DNA of 8,576 nt from JAAFKA01 sp044348925. Lineage in GTDB: Bacteria; Bacteroidota; Bacteroidia; Cytophagales; Thermoflexibacteraceae. The first letter of the stretch is position 1. The number at the start of each line of letters is the position of its first letter. This document shows, in pieces, positions 1 through 6,154 of the stretch. The notes under the pieces were generated by a model. It saw only the letters and a list, made by a program, of their open reading frames with translations. It did not search any database and had not been told where the DNA came from. The stretch spans positions 1 to 8,576 of the forward strand of contig JBIKRY010000206.1 in NCBI GenBank assembly GCA_044348925.1, given 5' to 3'. The position numbers and the translations under genes were made by a program.

Positions 1-172
1 TTTCTTCGCTAATTACCTCTTTTTGTATTGGGGTGTAGGAATATAAAATTTTATCATTTTTATCTCTAATTTCGGTAATATATACGGGTTGGTTATACGT
101 GCCTTGATTAGCAAATGATAATAAAGACTTTCCAAGTCTTTGAGACTTGGAAAGTTTAAAAATGGCACTCAT
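1..172 (-). pseudogene. Fragment of a class A penicillin-binding protein (transpeptidase domain), running off the left edge
   Basis: An open minus-strand frame runs from ATG at 172 to the window edge (57 codons, no stop). An in-frame TAA lies 6 nt before the ATG. From about residue 18 the protein reads SFANQGTYNQPVYITEIRDK and then continues to YTPIQKEVISEE. From knowledge of the family, this matches the segment of PBP1A-type enzymes just before the KTGT motif (S-F-A/V-N-K-G-V-x-x-x-P-x-x-I-T-R-I-E-D-K-N-G, then P-x-x-x-E-x-x-S-E). Intact enzymes have several hundred residues before this point: a membrane anchor, a glycosyltransferase domain, and the SxxK and SxN motifs. All are absent; the neighbouring sequence is the SCO gene instead. 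The first 17 codons are mostly the palindrome at 127-155, so homology begins right at that repeat. I infer a broken or duplicated 3' piece of a PBP gene joined here by rearrangement. The part outside the window could change this reading. Confidence 0.55.
127..155. repeat. Perfect 13-bp palindrome with 3-nt loop
   Basis: Arm 127-139 (ACTTTCCAAGTCT) is exactly complementary to arm 143-155, with TTG between. It lies 46 bp past the stop of the SCO gene and inside the first codons of the PBP-like fragment. It could act as a transcription terminator for the SCO gene, although the T-run after it on the minus strand is weak. It may also be a dispersed REP-like palindrome; that needs a genome-wide count. 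The symmetry is seen directly and the role is inferred. Confidence 0.75.
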
Positions 173-200
173 ATTGTATTATAGATATAAAAAAATAACT

Positions 201-881
201 TTATAAATCTTCACGCATTAATATTTGAATTTCAGCAATTAATCTATCTACATCTTCTCGATTTGTTCCCGAATAAAAACCTCTGATTCGTTGTTGTTTG
301 TCGATAAGAATCAATTTGTCGCTATGGTCAAATAATAAACTACTATCTGGTGATTTTTGTACTGCAATAAAATAACTACATTTGGCAGCCATAGATATTT
401 GTGTACTATCTCCAGTTACAAAAGTCCATTTAGAAAAATTTGCTCCATATTTTTTGCCATATTCTTTCAATATTGCTATCGAATCATAGACAGGGTCTAT
501 AGAGTGTGATAATATCTGCACATCGGGATTGTCTGCAAAAGCATCTTGCACCCTACTAAGTTGCGAGCTAATTTTTGGGCATATACTTGGGCAACGGGTA
601 AAGAAAAAATCTGCCACATAAATTTTGCCTGCAAAATCTTTGTTTGTTATTTCTTTGCCATCTTGAGAAATAAAACGAAATGGTAAAACTCTATGCGTAG
701 TGTCGCCATTGGCATTTGGCGGGCAAAAATCTGATTTTGGATTTAGAATAGCTAATTGCTTAGTGCCAAAAATGGGAATAGAAAATTTGTTTTCCCCAAA
801 AGTCATCAAAAAAATAAATACAAAAGCTGGTATTACTAAAATACTCAACAAAGCTATACGTTTAATAAAATTAGAGTTCAT
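201..881 (-). CDS. SCO1/SenC family copper chaperone, membrane-anchored
   Basis: The product is a 226-residue thioredoxin-fold protein of the SCO family. These proteins deliver copper to the CuA site of cytochrome c oxidase, or reduce it, on the outer face of the inner membrane. One N-terminal membrane segment (about residues 9-28) anchors the soluble domain. The copper-binding set is complete: C97-P-S-I-C101 (CxxxC, within FFFTRCPSICP) and the distal H186 (LLFDHSDKL). The segments between them (LSHSIDP, WTFVTGD) are also typical of the family. The ATG at 881 is preferred to an in-frame start at 920, because it puts the charged N-terminus (MNSNFIKR) right before the hydrophobic stretch; the 13 extra residues look like read-through of leader. 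No cytochrome oxidase genes are next to it in the window. The upstream gene on the same strand is rpsU, but a terminator and a repeat separate them, so SCO probably has its own promoter. Confidence 0.93.
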   Translation of the reverse strand: MNSNFIKRIALLSILVIPAFVFIFLMTFGENKFSIPIFGTKQLAILNPKSDFCPPNANGDTTHRVLPFRFISQDGKEITNKDFAGKIYVADFFFTRCPSICPKISSQLSRVQDAFADNPDVQILSHSIDPVYDSIAILKEYGKKYGANFSKWTFVTGDSTQISMAAKCSYFIAVQKSPDSSLLFDHSDKLILIDKQQRIRGFYSGTNREDVDRLIAEIQILMREDL

Positions 882-912
882 ATTGTTTTTTGGAATAGAC
901 GTTATTAAGATT

Positions 913-1005
913 TGTAGCATAGACTTTAGTCTGTGCTTTTAATATATTGATAATCAATGATTTATACGTGAAAATACAAATGCACCGACTGAAGTCTATG
1001 CTACA
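913..1005. repeat. Intergenic inverted repeat with 24-bp arms
   Basis: Arm 913-936 (starting TGTAGCATAGACTT) and arm 982-1005 (ending AAGTCTATGCTACA) are inverted copies matching at 22 of 24 positions, separated by 45 bp of AT-rich sequence. Each arm has its own small palindrome (AGACT-TT-AGTCT at 921-932, GACT-GA-AGTC at 987-996). It fills most of the gap between the rpsU terminator and the SCO gene. This architecture, two opposed palindromic units around a short spacer, resembles a REP/BIME or a small MITE. No coding frame or flanking target duplication was recognised. Confidence 0.75.
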
Positions 1006-1025
1006 TCACTTCGTATAAATAGATA

Positions 1026-1056
1026 AAAAAAGAGAGAACATACGCCTCTCTTTTTT
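1026..1056 (-). terminator. Rho-independent terminator of rpsU
   Basis: An 11-bp perfect stem pairs AAAAAAGAGAG (1026-1036) with CTCTCTTTTTT (1046-1056) around a 9-nt loop. It lies 56 bp after the rpsU stop. Read on the minus strand, the stem ends in a long T run, as expected for an intrinsic terminator. The A/T-symmetrical ends mean it could also work on the plus strand. Confidence 0.85.
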
Positions 1057-1112
1057 AAAACAAATTTTTTGCTTTTTTGATTTGCAAAACAAGAAAAATA
1101 GGCAATAAAAGT

Positions 1113-1307
1113 TTATTGGCTATCTTTTTCTATCAAAGACTGACGATAAGCTGCTCTAATCACTGCATTACGTCTGGTGATAGAAGGTTTTTCGAATGAC
1201 GTTCTTGCACGTAATTGTCTTAAAACTCCTGTTTTTTCAAATTTCTTTTTGAATCTTTTAAGAGCTTTATCTATAGATTCGTTTTCTTTGATACTTACGA
1301 TAAGCAT
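1113..1307 (-). CDS. rpsU: Small ribosomal subunit protein bS21
   Basis: The product is a 64-residue basic protein of normal length for bS21, the late-assembling 30S protein that sits near the 3' end of 16S rRNA and helps mRNA binding at initiation. The sequence is diagnostic: MLIVSIKENESIDKALKRFK, then KKFEKTGVLRQLRARTSFEKPS and a basic C-terminal helix with RRNAVIRAAYRQ. In several Bacteroidota lineages bS21 has been linked to occlusion of the anti-Shine-Dalgarno sequence, and rpsU itself often keeps a Shine-Dalgarno sequence. Here the bases before the ATG (TTTTAAAATTCAACAAT) contain none. The gene is monocistronic, with its own promoter region (1341-1378) and terminator (1026-1056). Identification is firm. 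Confidence 0.96.
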   Translation of the reverse strand: MLIVSIKENESIDKALKRFKKKFEKTGVLRQLRARTSFEKPSITRRNAVIRAAYRQSLIEKDSQ

Positions 1308-1340
1308 ATTGTTGAATTTTAAAATTGTAAATAGTAACTA

Positions 1341-1378
1341 CAAAAGTAGCAAGTTTTGGCAAAAAAAAAAAAAAAAAA
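1341..1378 (-). promoter_or_regulatory. Probable rpsU promoter: -7 box plus homopolymer at the -33 position
   Basis: On the minus strand, TACTTTTG (plus coordinates 1341-1348) is an exact match to the Bacteroidota -7 consensus TAnnTTTG, about 34 bp upstream of the rpsU ATG. The -33 element (TTTG, usually 17-21 bp further up) would fall inside an uninterrupted run of 18 T on that strand (1361-1378), so no separate TTTG is visible there. The box is seen directly; promoter function is inferred. Confidence 0.55.
1361..1378. repeat. Homopolymer of 18 A
   Basis: An uninterrupted run of 18 A on the plus strand lies in the divergent region between rpsU and ettA. Runs of this length are prone to slippage. 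It lies where the -33 element of the rpsU promoter would be. The rest of the 266-bp intergenic stretch (1308-1573) holds another -7-like box on the plus strand, TATTTTTG at 1435-1442, and a weaker one, TAATATTG at 1546-1553, near ettA. Neither has a well-spaced -33 element. Confidence 0.8.
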
Positions 1379-1573
1379 TACTTTTTTTATACAATTTGTT
1401 ACAAAACTTACCAAAAACATTCTATGAAATTACCTATTTTTGCAACAAACCATCTAAACTATGCTTGAATCTTAGGAATCTATGCAATAGGATAAAAATA
1501 TACGATACTTTTTATTTGTCTTAGTGCTTAGTTATTTTTTTTTAGTAATATTGCAACTTAAAATAGCAAAAAA

Positions 1574-3238
1574 ATGAGTGATAATAACATCATCTTTTCG
1601 ATGGCGGGAGTTAGTAAAATTTACCCACCACAAAAACAAGTATTAAAAAATATTTATCTTTCGTTCTTTTACGGTGCCAAAATTGGCGTTTTGGGCTTAA
1701 ATGGTTCGGGAAAATCCTCTTTGCTAAAAATTATAGCAGGAAAAGAAAAAAACTTTCAAGGAGAAGTAGTTTTTTCGCCAAACTATACCGTTGGAATGTT
1801 GGAACAAGAGCCTGAATTAGACAAAACTAAAACGGTTTTGGATATTGTAAAAGAAGGCGTACAAGAAATTGTAGATTTGTTGGCAGAATATGAAAAAATC
1901 AATGAGGATTTTGGTAGTCCTGATGCCGATTTTGACAAATTGATGGATAGACAAGCTAAAGTACAGGACAAACTCGATGCTGCAAATGCTTGGGAACTTG
2001 ACCAAAAACTTGCTCGTGCTATGGACGCATTGCGTCTGCCTCCAGAAGATGCTTTGGTGGCAAATCTATCGGGTGGCGAAAAACGTAGAGTTGCCTTGTG
2101 CCGTTTGTTGTTGCAAGAGCCTGATGTATTGCTATTAGATGAGCCAACCAATCACTTAGATGCAGAGTCGGTACATTGGTTAGAACAACATTTGAAACAA
2201 TATAAAGGAACTGTTATTGCTGTTACTCACGACCGTTATTTCTTGGACAATGTAGCAGGTTGGATTTTGGAATTGGATAGGGGAGAGGGTATTCCATGGA
2301 AAGGCAATTATTCGTCTTGGTTAGACCAAAAACAAAAAAGATTAGCACAAGAGGAAAAAACAGAGTCGAAACGCCAAAAAACATTGGAAAGAGAGTTGGA
2401 ATGGGTACGAATGTCGCCTAAAGCACGTCAATCTAAGCAAAAAGCACGTTTGGGTTCTTATGAAAAATTATTAGGAGAAGAAACAAAGCAAAAAGAGGAA
2501 AAATTAGAATTGTTTATTCCCGCAGGGCAACGCTTAGGCAACAAAGTCATAGAGGCTAAAGGCGTAAGTATGGGCTTTGGTGATAAAATGCTATACGAAG
2601 ACCTTAATTTTACCTTACCTCAAGCAGGTATTGTAGGCGTAATAGGTCCGAATGGTGCAGGGAAAACTACACTTTTCAAACTAATTACAGGAGCAATAAA
2701 GCCATTAAACGGAAGTTTTGAGGTAGGAGAAACGGTGCAATGGGCGTATGTTGACCAAGAACACGACAACTTAGACCCTAATAAAACTGTATTTGAAATT
2801 ATTTCGGGAGGTAGTGATATGATGAAAGTAGGTGAAAAAGAAGTGGTTTCACGTGCTTATATTAGCAAATTTAACTTTGCAGGTGGCGACCAACAGAAAA
2901 AAGTTGGGCAGTTATCGGGAGGAGAACGTAATCGGGTACATTTGGCAATGACTATCAAACAAGGTGCTAATTTGTTGTTATTAGATGAGCCTACCAATGA
3001 TTTAGATGTAAATACTTTGCGGTCTTTGGAAGAAGCTTTAGATAATTTTGCAGGTTGTGCGGTGGTAATTTCCCACGACAGGTGGTTTTTAGATAGAATT
3101 GCAACCCATTTATTAGTTTTTGAAGGAGATTCAAAAGTACGTTTCTTTGAAGGAGGTTTTACAGAATATGAAGAATTTAGAAAGAAACAGTTTGGAGATG
3201 CAGCACCTAAAAGGTTGAGATACAAGAAGTTACAATAA
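1574..3238 (+). CDS. ettA: Energy-dependent translational throttle EttA (ABC-F ATPase)
   Basis: The product has 554 residues, essentially the length of E. coli EttA (555), with end-to-end similarity. EttA binds the ribosomal E site and gates entry of the first elongation cycle according to the ATP/ADP ratio. Two ABC domains are complete. Domain 1 has Walker A GLNGSGKSS (41-49), signature LSGGE (165-169) and Walker B with catalytic E190 in LLLDEPTNHLD. Domain 2 has GPNGAGKTT (358-366), LSGGE (447-451) and E472 in LLLDEPTNDLD. Between them, roughly 241-300, is the charged P-site tRNA interaction motif with WKGNYSSWL and ELEWVRMSPKARQSK, which marks EttA among ABC-F proteins. There are no membrane segments, so it is not a transporter. 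ATG at 1574 aligns with the family start; only an A-rich stretch precedes it. It is a single-gene unit closed by the hairpin at 3241-3284. Confidence 0.97.
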   Translation: MSDNNIIFSMAGVSKIYPPQKQVLKNIYLSFFYGAKIGVLGLNGSGKSSLLKIIAGKEKNFQGEVVFSPNYTVGMLEQEPELDKTKTVLDIVKEGVQEIVDLLAEYEKINEDFGSPDADFDKLMDRQAKVQDKLDAANAWELDQKLARAMDALRLPPEDALVANLSGGEKRRVALCRLLLQEPDVLLLDEPTNHLDAESVHWLEQHLKQYKGTVIAVTHDRYFLDNVAGWILELDRGEGIPWKGNYSSWLDQKQKRLAQEEKTESKRQKTLERELEWVRMSPKARQSKQKARLGSYEKLLGEETKQKEEKLELFIPAGQRLGNKVIEAKGVSMGFGDKMLYEDLNFTLPQAGIVGVIGPNGAGKTTLFKLITGAIKPLNGSFEVGETVQWAYVDQEHDNLDPNKTVFEIISGGSDMMKVGEKEVVSRAYISKFNFAGGDQQKKVGQLSGGERNRVHLAMTIKQGANLLLLDEPTNDLDVNTLRSLEEALDNFAGCAVVISHDRWFLDRIATHLLVFEGDSKVRFFEGGFTEYEEFRKKQFGDAAPKRLRYKKLQ

Positions 3239-3240
3239 TA

Positions 3241-3284
3241 TTTTTTACTGTACATTTGCATATATGCGAATGTACAGTAAAAAA
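3241..3284. terminator. Bidirectional terminator between ettA and the TatD-family gene
   Basis: Two 20-nt arms (3241-3260 and 3265-3284) pair with a single G/T mismatch around a 4-nt TATA loop. They begin with six T and end with six A, so the stem is followed by a T run whichever strand is read. It begins 2 bp after the ettA stop and ends 7 bp before the stop of the converging TatD-family gene, so it can serve both. Confidence 0.92.
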
Positions 3285-3291
3285 ATAGCTT

Positions 3292-4071
3292 TTACCCAAA
3301 TAGTTTTTTGGCATTTTCTGTAGTTTGTTGTGCTACTATTTCTACGTCTATTTGCTGTATGTTTGCTATTTTTTCGGCTACTAATTGCACAAAAGCAGTT
3401 TCATTTCGTTTGCCTCGATGTGGCATTGGTGCTAAATATGGGCAGTCTGTTTCTATTACCAAATCTTGAAGTTTGATTTGGCTAATAATAGGTGCTAATC
3501 CGCTATTTTTGTAGGTTACTACGCCACCAATTCCTAATTTAAAATCTAATGCAATTAGTTTTTTTGCGTCTTGCAAAGTTCCTGTAAAACAATGTAAAAT
3601 GCCAAATAAATTTTCATCTTTGAGGTTTTCTAATAACTCTATGATTTTTGCCATTGCTGTTCCCTCTTCTTTGCTACGTGCATGAATAATCAAAGGTATT
3701 TTGTATTTTTTTGCCCAAGCAGCCTGTATTTTAAATGCTTCTTCTTGTTGTGCTACAAAAGTAGTATCCCAAAATAAGTCTATTCCCATTTCGCCAAGAG
3801 CTACAAATTTGCGTTTATTCAACCAATCTTCCACTAAATATAATTCTTTTTCAAAGTCTTTGCCAACCGAACAGGGGTGTAATCCCATCATAGGCACACA
3901 TTGCGTAGGATATTTGTCTTCCAATTCCAACATTCCATCAATACTTGTATGGTCGACATTTGGCATATAAATACGGCTTACCTCTGCCGAAAATGCCCTT
4001 TCAAGCATAGCATCTCTATCTTTTTCAAATTGTTCGGAATAAATATGGGCATGCGTATCTATTAATTTCAT
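3292..4071 (-). CDS. TatD family metal-dependent hydrolase / deoxyribonuclease
   Basis: The 259-residue product has the normal length for the TatD family, cytoplasmic TIM-barrel enzymes with 3'-5' exonuclease or DNase activity linked to DNA repair and turnover. All metal ligands of the family are visible: H7 and H9 in DTHAH, E94 in LGEMGID, H130 in LIIHAR, H160 in LHCFTG, and D209 in ETDCPYLAP. The segments GLHP, SxLAP-like PYLAPMPHRGKRNE and the C-terminal TTENAKKLFG are also typical. The ATG at 4071 starts right at the MKLIDTHAH strand, so it is certain. The gene converges with ettA. It follows the Nfu gene on the same strand after a 148-bp gap with a hairpin, so co-transcription is uncertain. 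Exact substrate cannot be told from sequence (YcfH, YjjV and TatD types are similar). Confidence 0.94.
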   Translation of the reverse strand: MKLIDTHAHIYSEQFEKDRDAMLERAFSAEVSRIYMPNVDHTSIDGMLELEDKYPTQCVPMMGLHPCSVGKDFEKELYLVEDWLNKRKFVALGEMGIDLFWDTTFVAQQEEAFKIQAAWAKKYKIPLIIHARSKEEGTAMAKIIELLENLKDENLFGILHCFTGTLQDAKKLIALDFKLGIGGVVTYKNSGLAPIISQIKLQDLVIETDCPYLAPMPHRGKRNETAFVQLVAEKIANIQQIDVEIVAQQTTENAKKLFG

Positions 4072-4169
4072 AAAAATATGTAGTATTAAATGAGGATATT
4101 ATTTGTTTGTAAAGTTTGTAATGTGGGCTTTAGGTTTGGTGGATTCTCCACAGGTTTTGCAAATTGCTT

Positions 4170-4211
4170 GCAGTGTTGTAATACATAGCAAGGCACGTAT
4201 TACAACATTGC
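4170..4211 (-). terminator. Hairpin downstream of the Nfu gene, possible terminator or attenuator
   Basis: Arms 4170-4184 (GCAGTGTTGTAATAC) and 4197-4211 pair at 14 of 15 positions around a 12-nt loop, beginning 8 bp after the Nfu stop codon. On the minus strand the sequence after the stem is not a clear T run, so it is not a canonical terminator; mRNA stabilisation or partial read-through to the TatD gene are alternatives. A smaller 5-bp hairpin (GTGGA/TCCAC, 4139-4151) lies further downstream. Confidence 0.55.
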
Positions 4212-4219
4212 TAATTATA

Positions 4220-4867
4220 TTATTTATTTTGGGAAACTACAGTTTTTACTTTATCGGGCATCATATTGCGGAATAAATTTTCTATTCCTGCTTTCAAAGT
4301 AACCGTCGAAGATGGACAACCACTACAAGAACCTTGCAAAGTTACGGTCAAAATACCTTCGTTTTCTTGATAATCGTGAAAAGCAATAGCACCACCATCA
4401 CCTTCTACCGCAGGTCGGATATATTCGTCCAAAATGCCCTTAATTTTTTTGATAGTTTCGCTATCATTTTCATTAATTCGTAATTGTTGAGCCTGCCATT
4501 CTTTTTTCATATTATTTTCAAATTCCTCTGCGTCCATTACAGGTTTTCCACTTTCAAAATAATCTTTCAAAAAGACTTTCATACCTTGAATAATATCTTC
4601 CCAAGGAATATCCTCGTTTTTGGTAACAGTAACAAAGTTTTTGGTTAAAAACACTCTGCGAACAAACGGAAAATTAAAAATAGCACTTGCCAACGGCGAC
4701 TCACTTGCCAAAGTAGCATTGTCATAATCTCGTACAAAATCGTCATCACCCGATAACATAGTATTCAACACAAATTTCATAGAATTTGGATTTGGGCTGG
4801 ATTCTGTATAAACATTTATCAATTTTGTGTATAATTTGTCGGCATTATAAGCAACAGGATTTAACAT
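4220..4867 (-). CDS. Nfu-type iron-sulfur cluster carrier (NifU family, NFU1-like)
   Basis: The 215-residue product has two domains. The N-terminal Nfu_N domain (about residues 18-108) begins with VYTESSPNPNSMKFVLN and includes the conserved SPLA and FPFVRRVFLTKNFVTVTK stretches. The C-terminal NifU-like domain (about 138-212) contains IRPAVEGDGG and the cluster-binding CSGCPSS with C181 and C184. In this family a homodimer holds one [4Fe-4S] cluster between two CxxC pairs and passes it to apo-enzymes in the cytoplasm. The domain order is that of eukaryotic NFU1 rather than E. coli NfuA, whose N-terminal half is a degenerate A-type scaffold. The start at 4867 gives about 18 residues before the domain, with no later ATG before the conserved core. 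No other suf or isc genes are in the window. A hairpin follows the stop, and a matching promoter box lies at 4990-4997. Confidence 0.94.
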   Translation of the reverse strand: MLNPVAYNADKLYTKLINVYTESSPNPNSMKFVLNTMLSGDDDFVRDYDNATLASESPLASAIFNFPFVRRVFLTKNFVTVTKNEDIPWEDIIQGMKVFLKDYFESGKPVMDAEEFENNMKKEWQAQQLRINENDSETIKKIKGILDEYIRPAVEGDGGAIAFHDYQENEGILTVTLQGSCSGCPSSTVTLKAGIENLFRNMMPDKVKTVVSQNK

Positions 4868-4989
4868 AGATAGATTTTTAATAATTAAAATAGATATTTT
4901 AGAAAATGTAGTATAAATGTTAGTGTAATGTTTGCAATATGTATAAAAACCTACAAACTATATGATGCTAACTACTACAAAATTTTGCA

Positions 4990-4997
4990 CAAAGGTA
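4990..4997 (-). promoter_or_regulatory. Probable promoter -7 box for the Nfu gene
   Basis: On the minus strand this reads TACCTTTG, an exact match to TAnnTTTG. About 17 bp further upstream is TTTC, a one-base variant of the -33 TTTG. The implied leader to the Nfu ATG at 4867 is a little over 100 nt. The motif is seen directly; its use is inferred. Confidence 0.45.
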
Positions 4998-5097
4998 CAA
5001 CTAATTTATTAGCAGAAAAGTTTAGTTTTTAGGAAAAATAAGCAATTAGCTACTATTTTCTTACAAACAAAAATAGCAATCTTTTCCTTTTCACAGA

Positions 5098-5105
5098 TAA
5101 TTTTG
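5098..5105 (+). promoter_or_regulatory. Probable promoter -7 box for the ATPase/TOPRIM-like pair
   Basis: TAATTTTG matches TAnnTTTG exactly and lies 29 bp before the ATG at 5135. No good -33 TTTG is seen at the usual distance. If it is used, transcription would begin close to 5111-5115, which argues against the in-frame TTG at 5111 as the start codon. The remaining intergenic bases (4868-5134) show nothing else recognisable. Confidence 0.45.
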
Positions 5106-5134
5106 CTTATTTGCCAAATAATCTATTTCTAAAT

Positions 5135-6154
5135 ATGAACGAAAAACATCTTAACTATTTCAAAGTCGAAAACTTCAAACGGTTTGAAAGTTTCGAAATG
5201 AATAATATTGGGCAATTTAATTTGATTTTGGGAGATAATAATGTGGGCAAAACTTCGGTTTTGGAGGCGTTGTTGTTTGATTTGGAAGATGCAAATAGGT
5301 TTAGAGATAATTTATTGACGGTTTTGTACGAGTTTAGGAAAGTAGAAACAGATACAGAAAACCCACTACGTTTATTTCTGAGAGAATTTACAGATAATGA
5401 GCAAAAGTTTATGTTAGAAGTTAGTAATAATAAAAGATATGTAATAGATATATCTACAACAATAAATGGCAAAACAGATAGTTATATAGCGAAATTTGAA
5501 CCATTTAATATTTACATAGGAAATAAAAATTCTTATTCTGCGGAAATAGCAAAACAAAATATTCCTTACATTCCTTTTCACTTAGGTTATGATAATGATT
5601 TAGTATATTTCTACAATAAATTTATTGAGCCTTTTGGAAATATAGAAAAAAGATTGATAGAAGCTTTAAAAAATATGCTTCCAACAATAAGCACTTTAAA
5701 ATTAGCTATTACTGATGGAAATACCCCTTTTTTACGTATAGCCCAAACCGACAAAGACGAAAGAATACCTTTATCCATGTTTGGCGAAGGGACAATAAAA
5801 TTATTCAGAATTTTAATGAAAATTGTGGTGCATCGAGGCAAAAGACTAATGATAGACGAAATAGACGCAGGAGTTCACTTTAAAAAATTCAAAAATTTTT
5901 GGCGTACAATTCTCTTAGCTGCTAAACAAAATGAAGTACAAATTTTTGCGACTACCCATAATTTAGAATGTTTGCAGGCTTTTAAAGAAGTTTTGGAAGA
6001 AATAGAAATGCTTGATTTTCAGGAAGATGCAAGAAGTTTTACCTTGCGAGAACTACCAAATGGACAAGTAAAAGCATATACTTATCCCTACGAGCAGTTT
6101 AAAGCCATGCTCGAAAATGAAAATAATATAAGAGGAGGTAGCTATGAAAAATAA
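5135..6154 (+). CDS. OLD-like AAA ATPase (AAA_15/AAA_21 type), candidate defence ATPase
   Basis: The 339-residue product is an ABC/SMC-like ATPase of the kind used by OLD, PARIS and related anti-phage systems. It opens with the family's usual strand pattern (YFKVENFKRFESFEM...GQFNLILGDNN). Walker A is GDNNVGKTS (33-41). A signature-like motif LSMFGEGTIKLFRI lies at 213-226, Walker B RLMIDEID at 237-244 with D241 and E242, and the H-switch is H275 in FATTHN. The region between Walker A and the signature (about 60-200) is variable and has no long coiled coil, so this is not a recombination RecF/SMC protein. No nuclease domain is fused to the C-terminus; that role probably falls to the next gene, which overlaps this one by 11 bp. 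ATG 5135 is chosen over TTG 5111 because it is a better codon and the likely promoter is at 5098-5105. Target and activity are unknown. Confidence 0.88.
   Translation: MNEKHLNYFKVENFKRFESFEMNNIGQFNLILGDNNVGKTSVLEALLFDLEDANRFRDNLLTVLYEFRKVETDTENPLRLFLREFTDNEQKFMLEVSNNKRYVIDISTTINGKTDSYIAKFEPFNIYIGNKNSYSAEIAKQNIPYIPFHLGYDNDLVYFYNKFIEPFGNIEKRLIEALKNMLPTISTLKLAITDGNTPFLRIAQTDKDERIPLSMFGEGTIKLFRILMKIVVHRGKRLMIDEIDAGVHFKKFKNFWRTILLAAKQNEVQIFATTHNLECLQAFKEVLEEIEMLDFQEDARSFTLRELPNGQVKAYTYPYEQFKAMLENENNIRGGSYEK
6131..6138 (+). promoter_or_regulatory. Strong Shine-Dalgarno sequence inside the ATPase gene
   Basis: AGAGGAGG lies within the last ATPase codons, 5 nt before the ATG at 6144. It is the only textbook ribosome binding site I found in front of any gene in the window, and it fixes the start of the second gene. 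Together with the 11-bp overlap it suggests coupled translation of the two proteins. Confidence 0.75.

Noticed and set aside
882..920. In-frame start at 920 for the SCO gene
   Set aside because: The extra 13 residues precede a normal positively charged start and membrane anchor, and they overlap the inverted repeat arm at 913-936.
700..942. Plus-strand open frame of 80 codons
   Set aside because: It lies antisense to the well-supported SCO gene, covers its membrane anchor and the repeat, and shows no family resemblance.
1177..1524. Plus-strand open frame of 115 codons
   Set aside because: It runs antisense through rpsU and then through the homopolymer and AT-rich intergenic DNA; the protein is Lys/Phe/Leu-rich with a poly-Lys run from the A tract.
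1783..2151. Minus-strand frames opposite ettA (also 2857-3261)
   Set aside because: These are antisense shadows of conserved ABC domains, with Ser-rich low-complexity translations.
4072..4086. 15-nt word AAAAATATGTAGTAT repeated at 8000-8014, with a shorter copy at 4903-4914
   Set aside because: In DNA this AT-rich a shared 15-mer in 8.5 kb is not clearly beyond chance, and the copies are at different distances and orientations relative to genes.
5111..5134. TTG at 5111 as the start of the ATPase
   Set aside because: The ATG at 5135 begins right before the conserved first strand, and the -7 box at 5098-5105 would place the transcript start at about the TTG.
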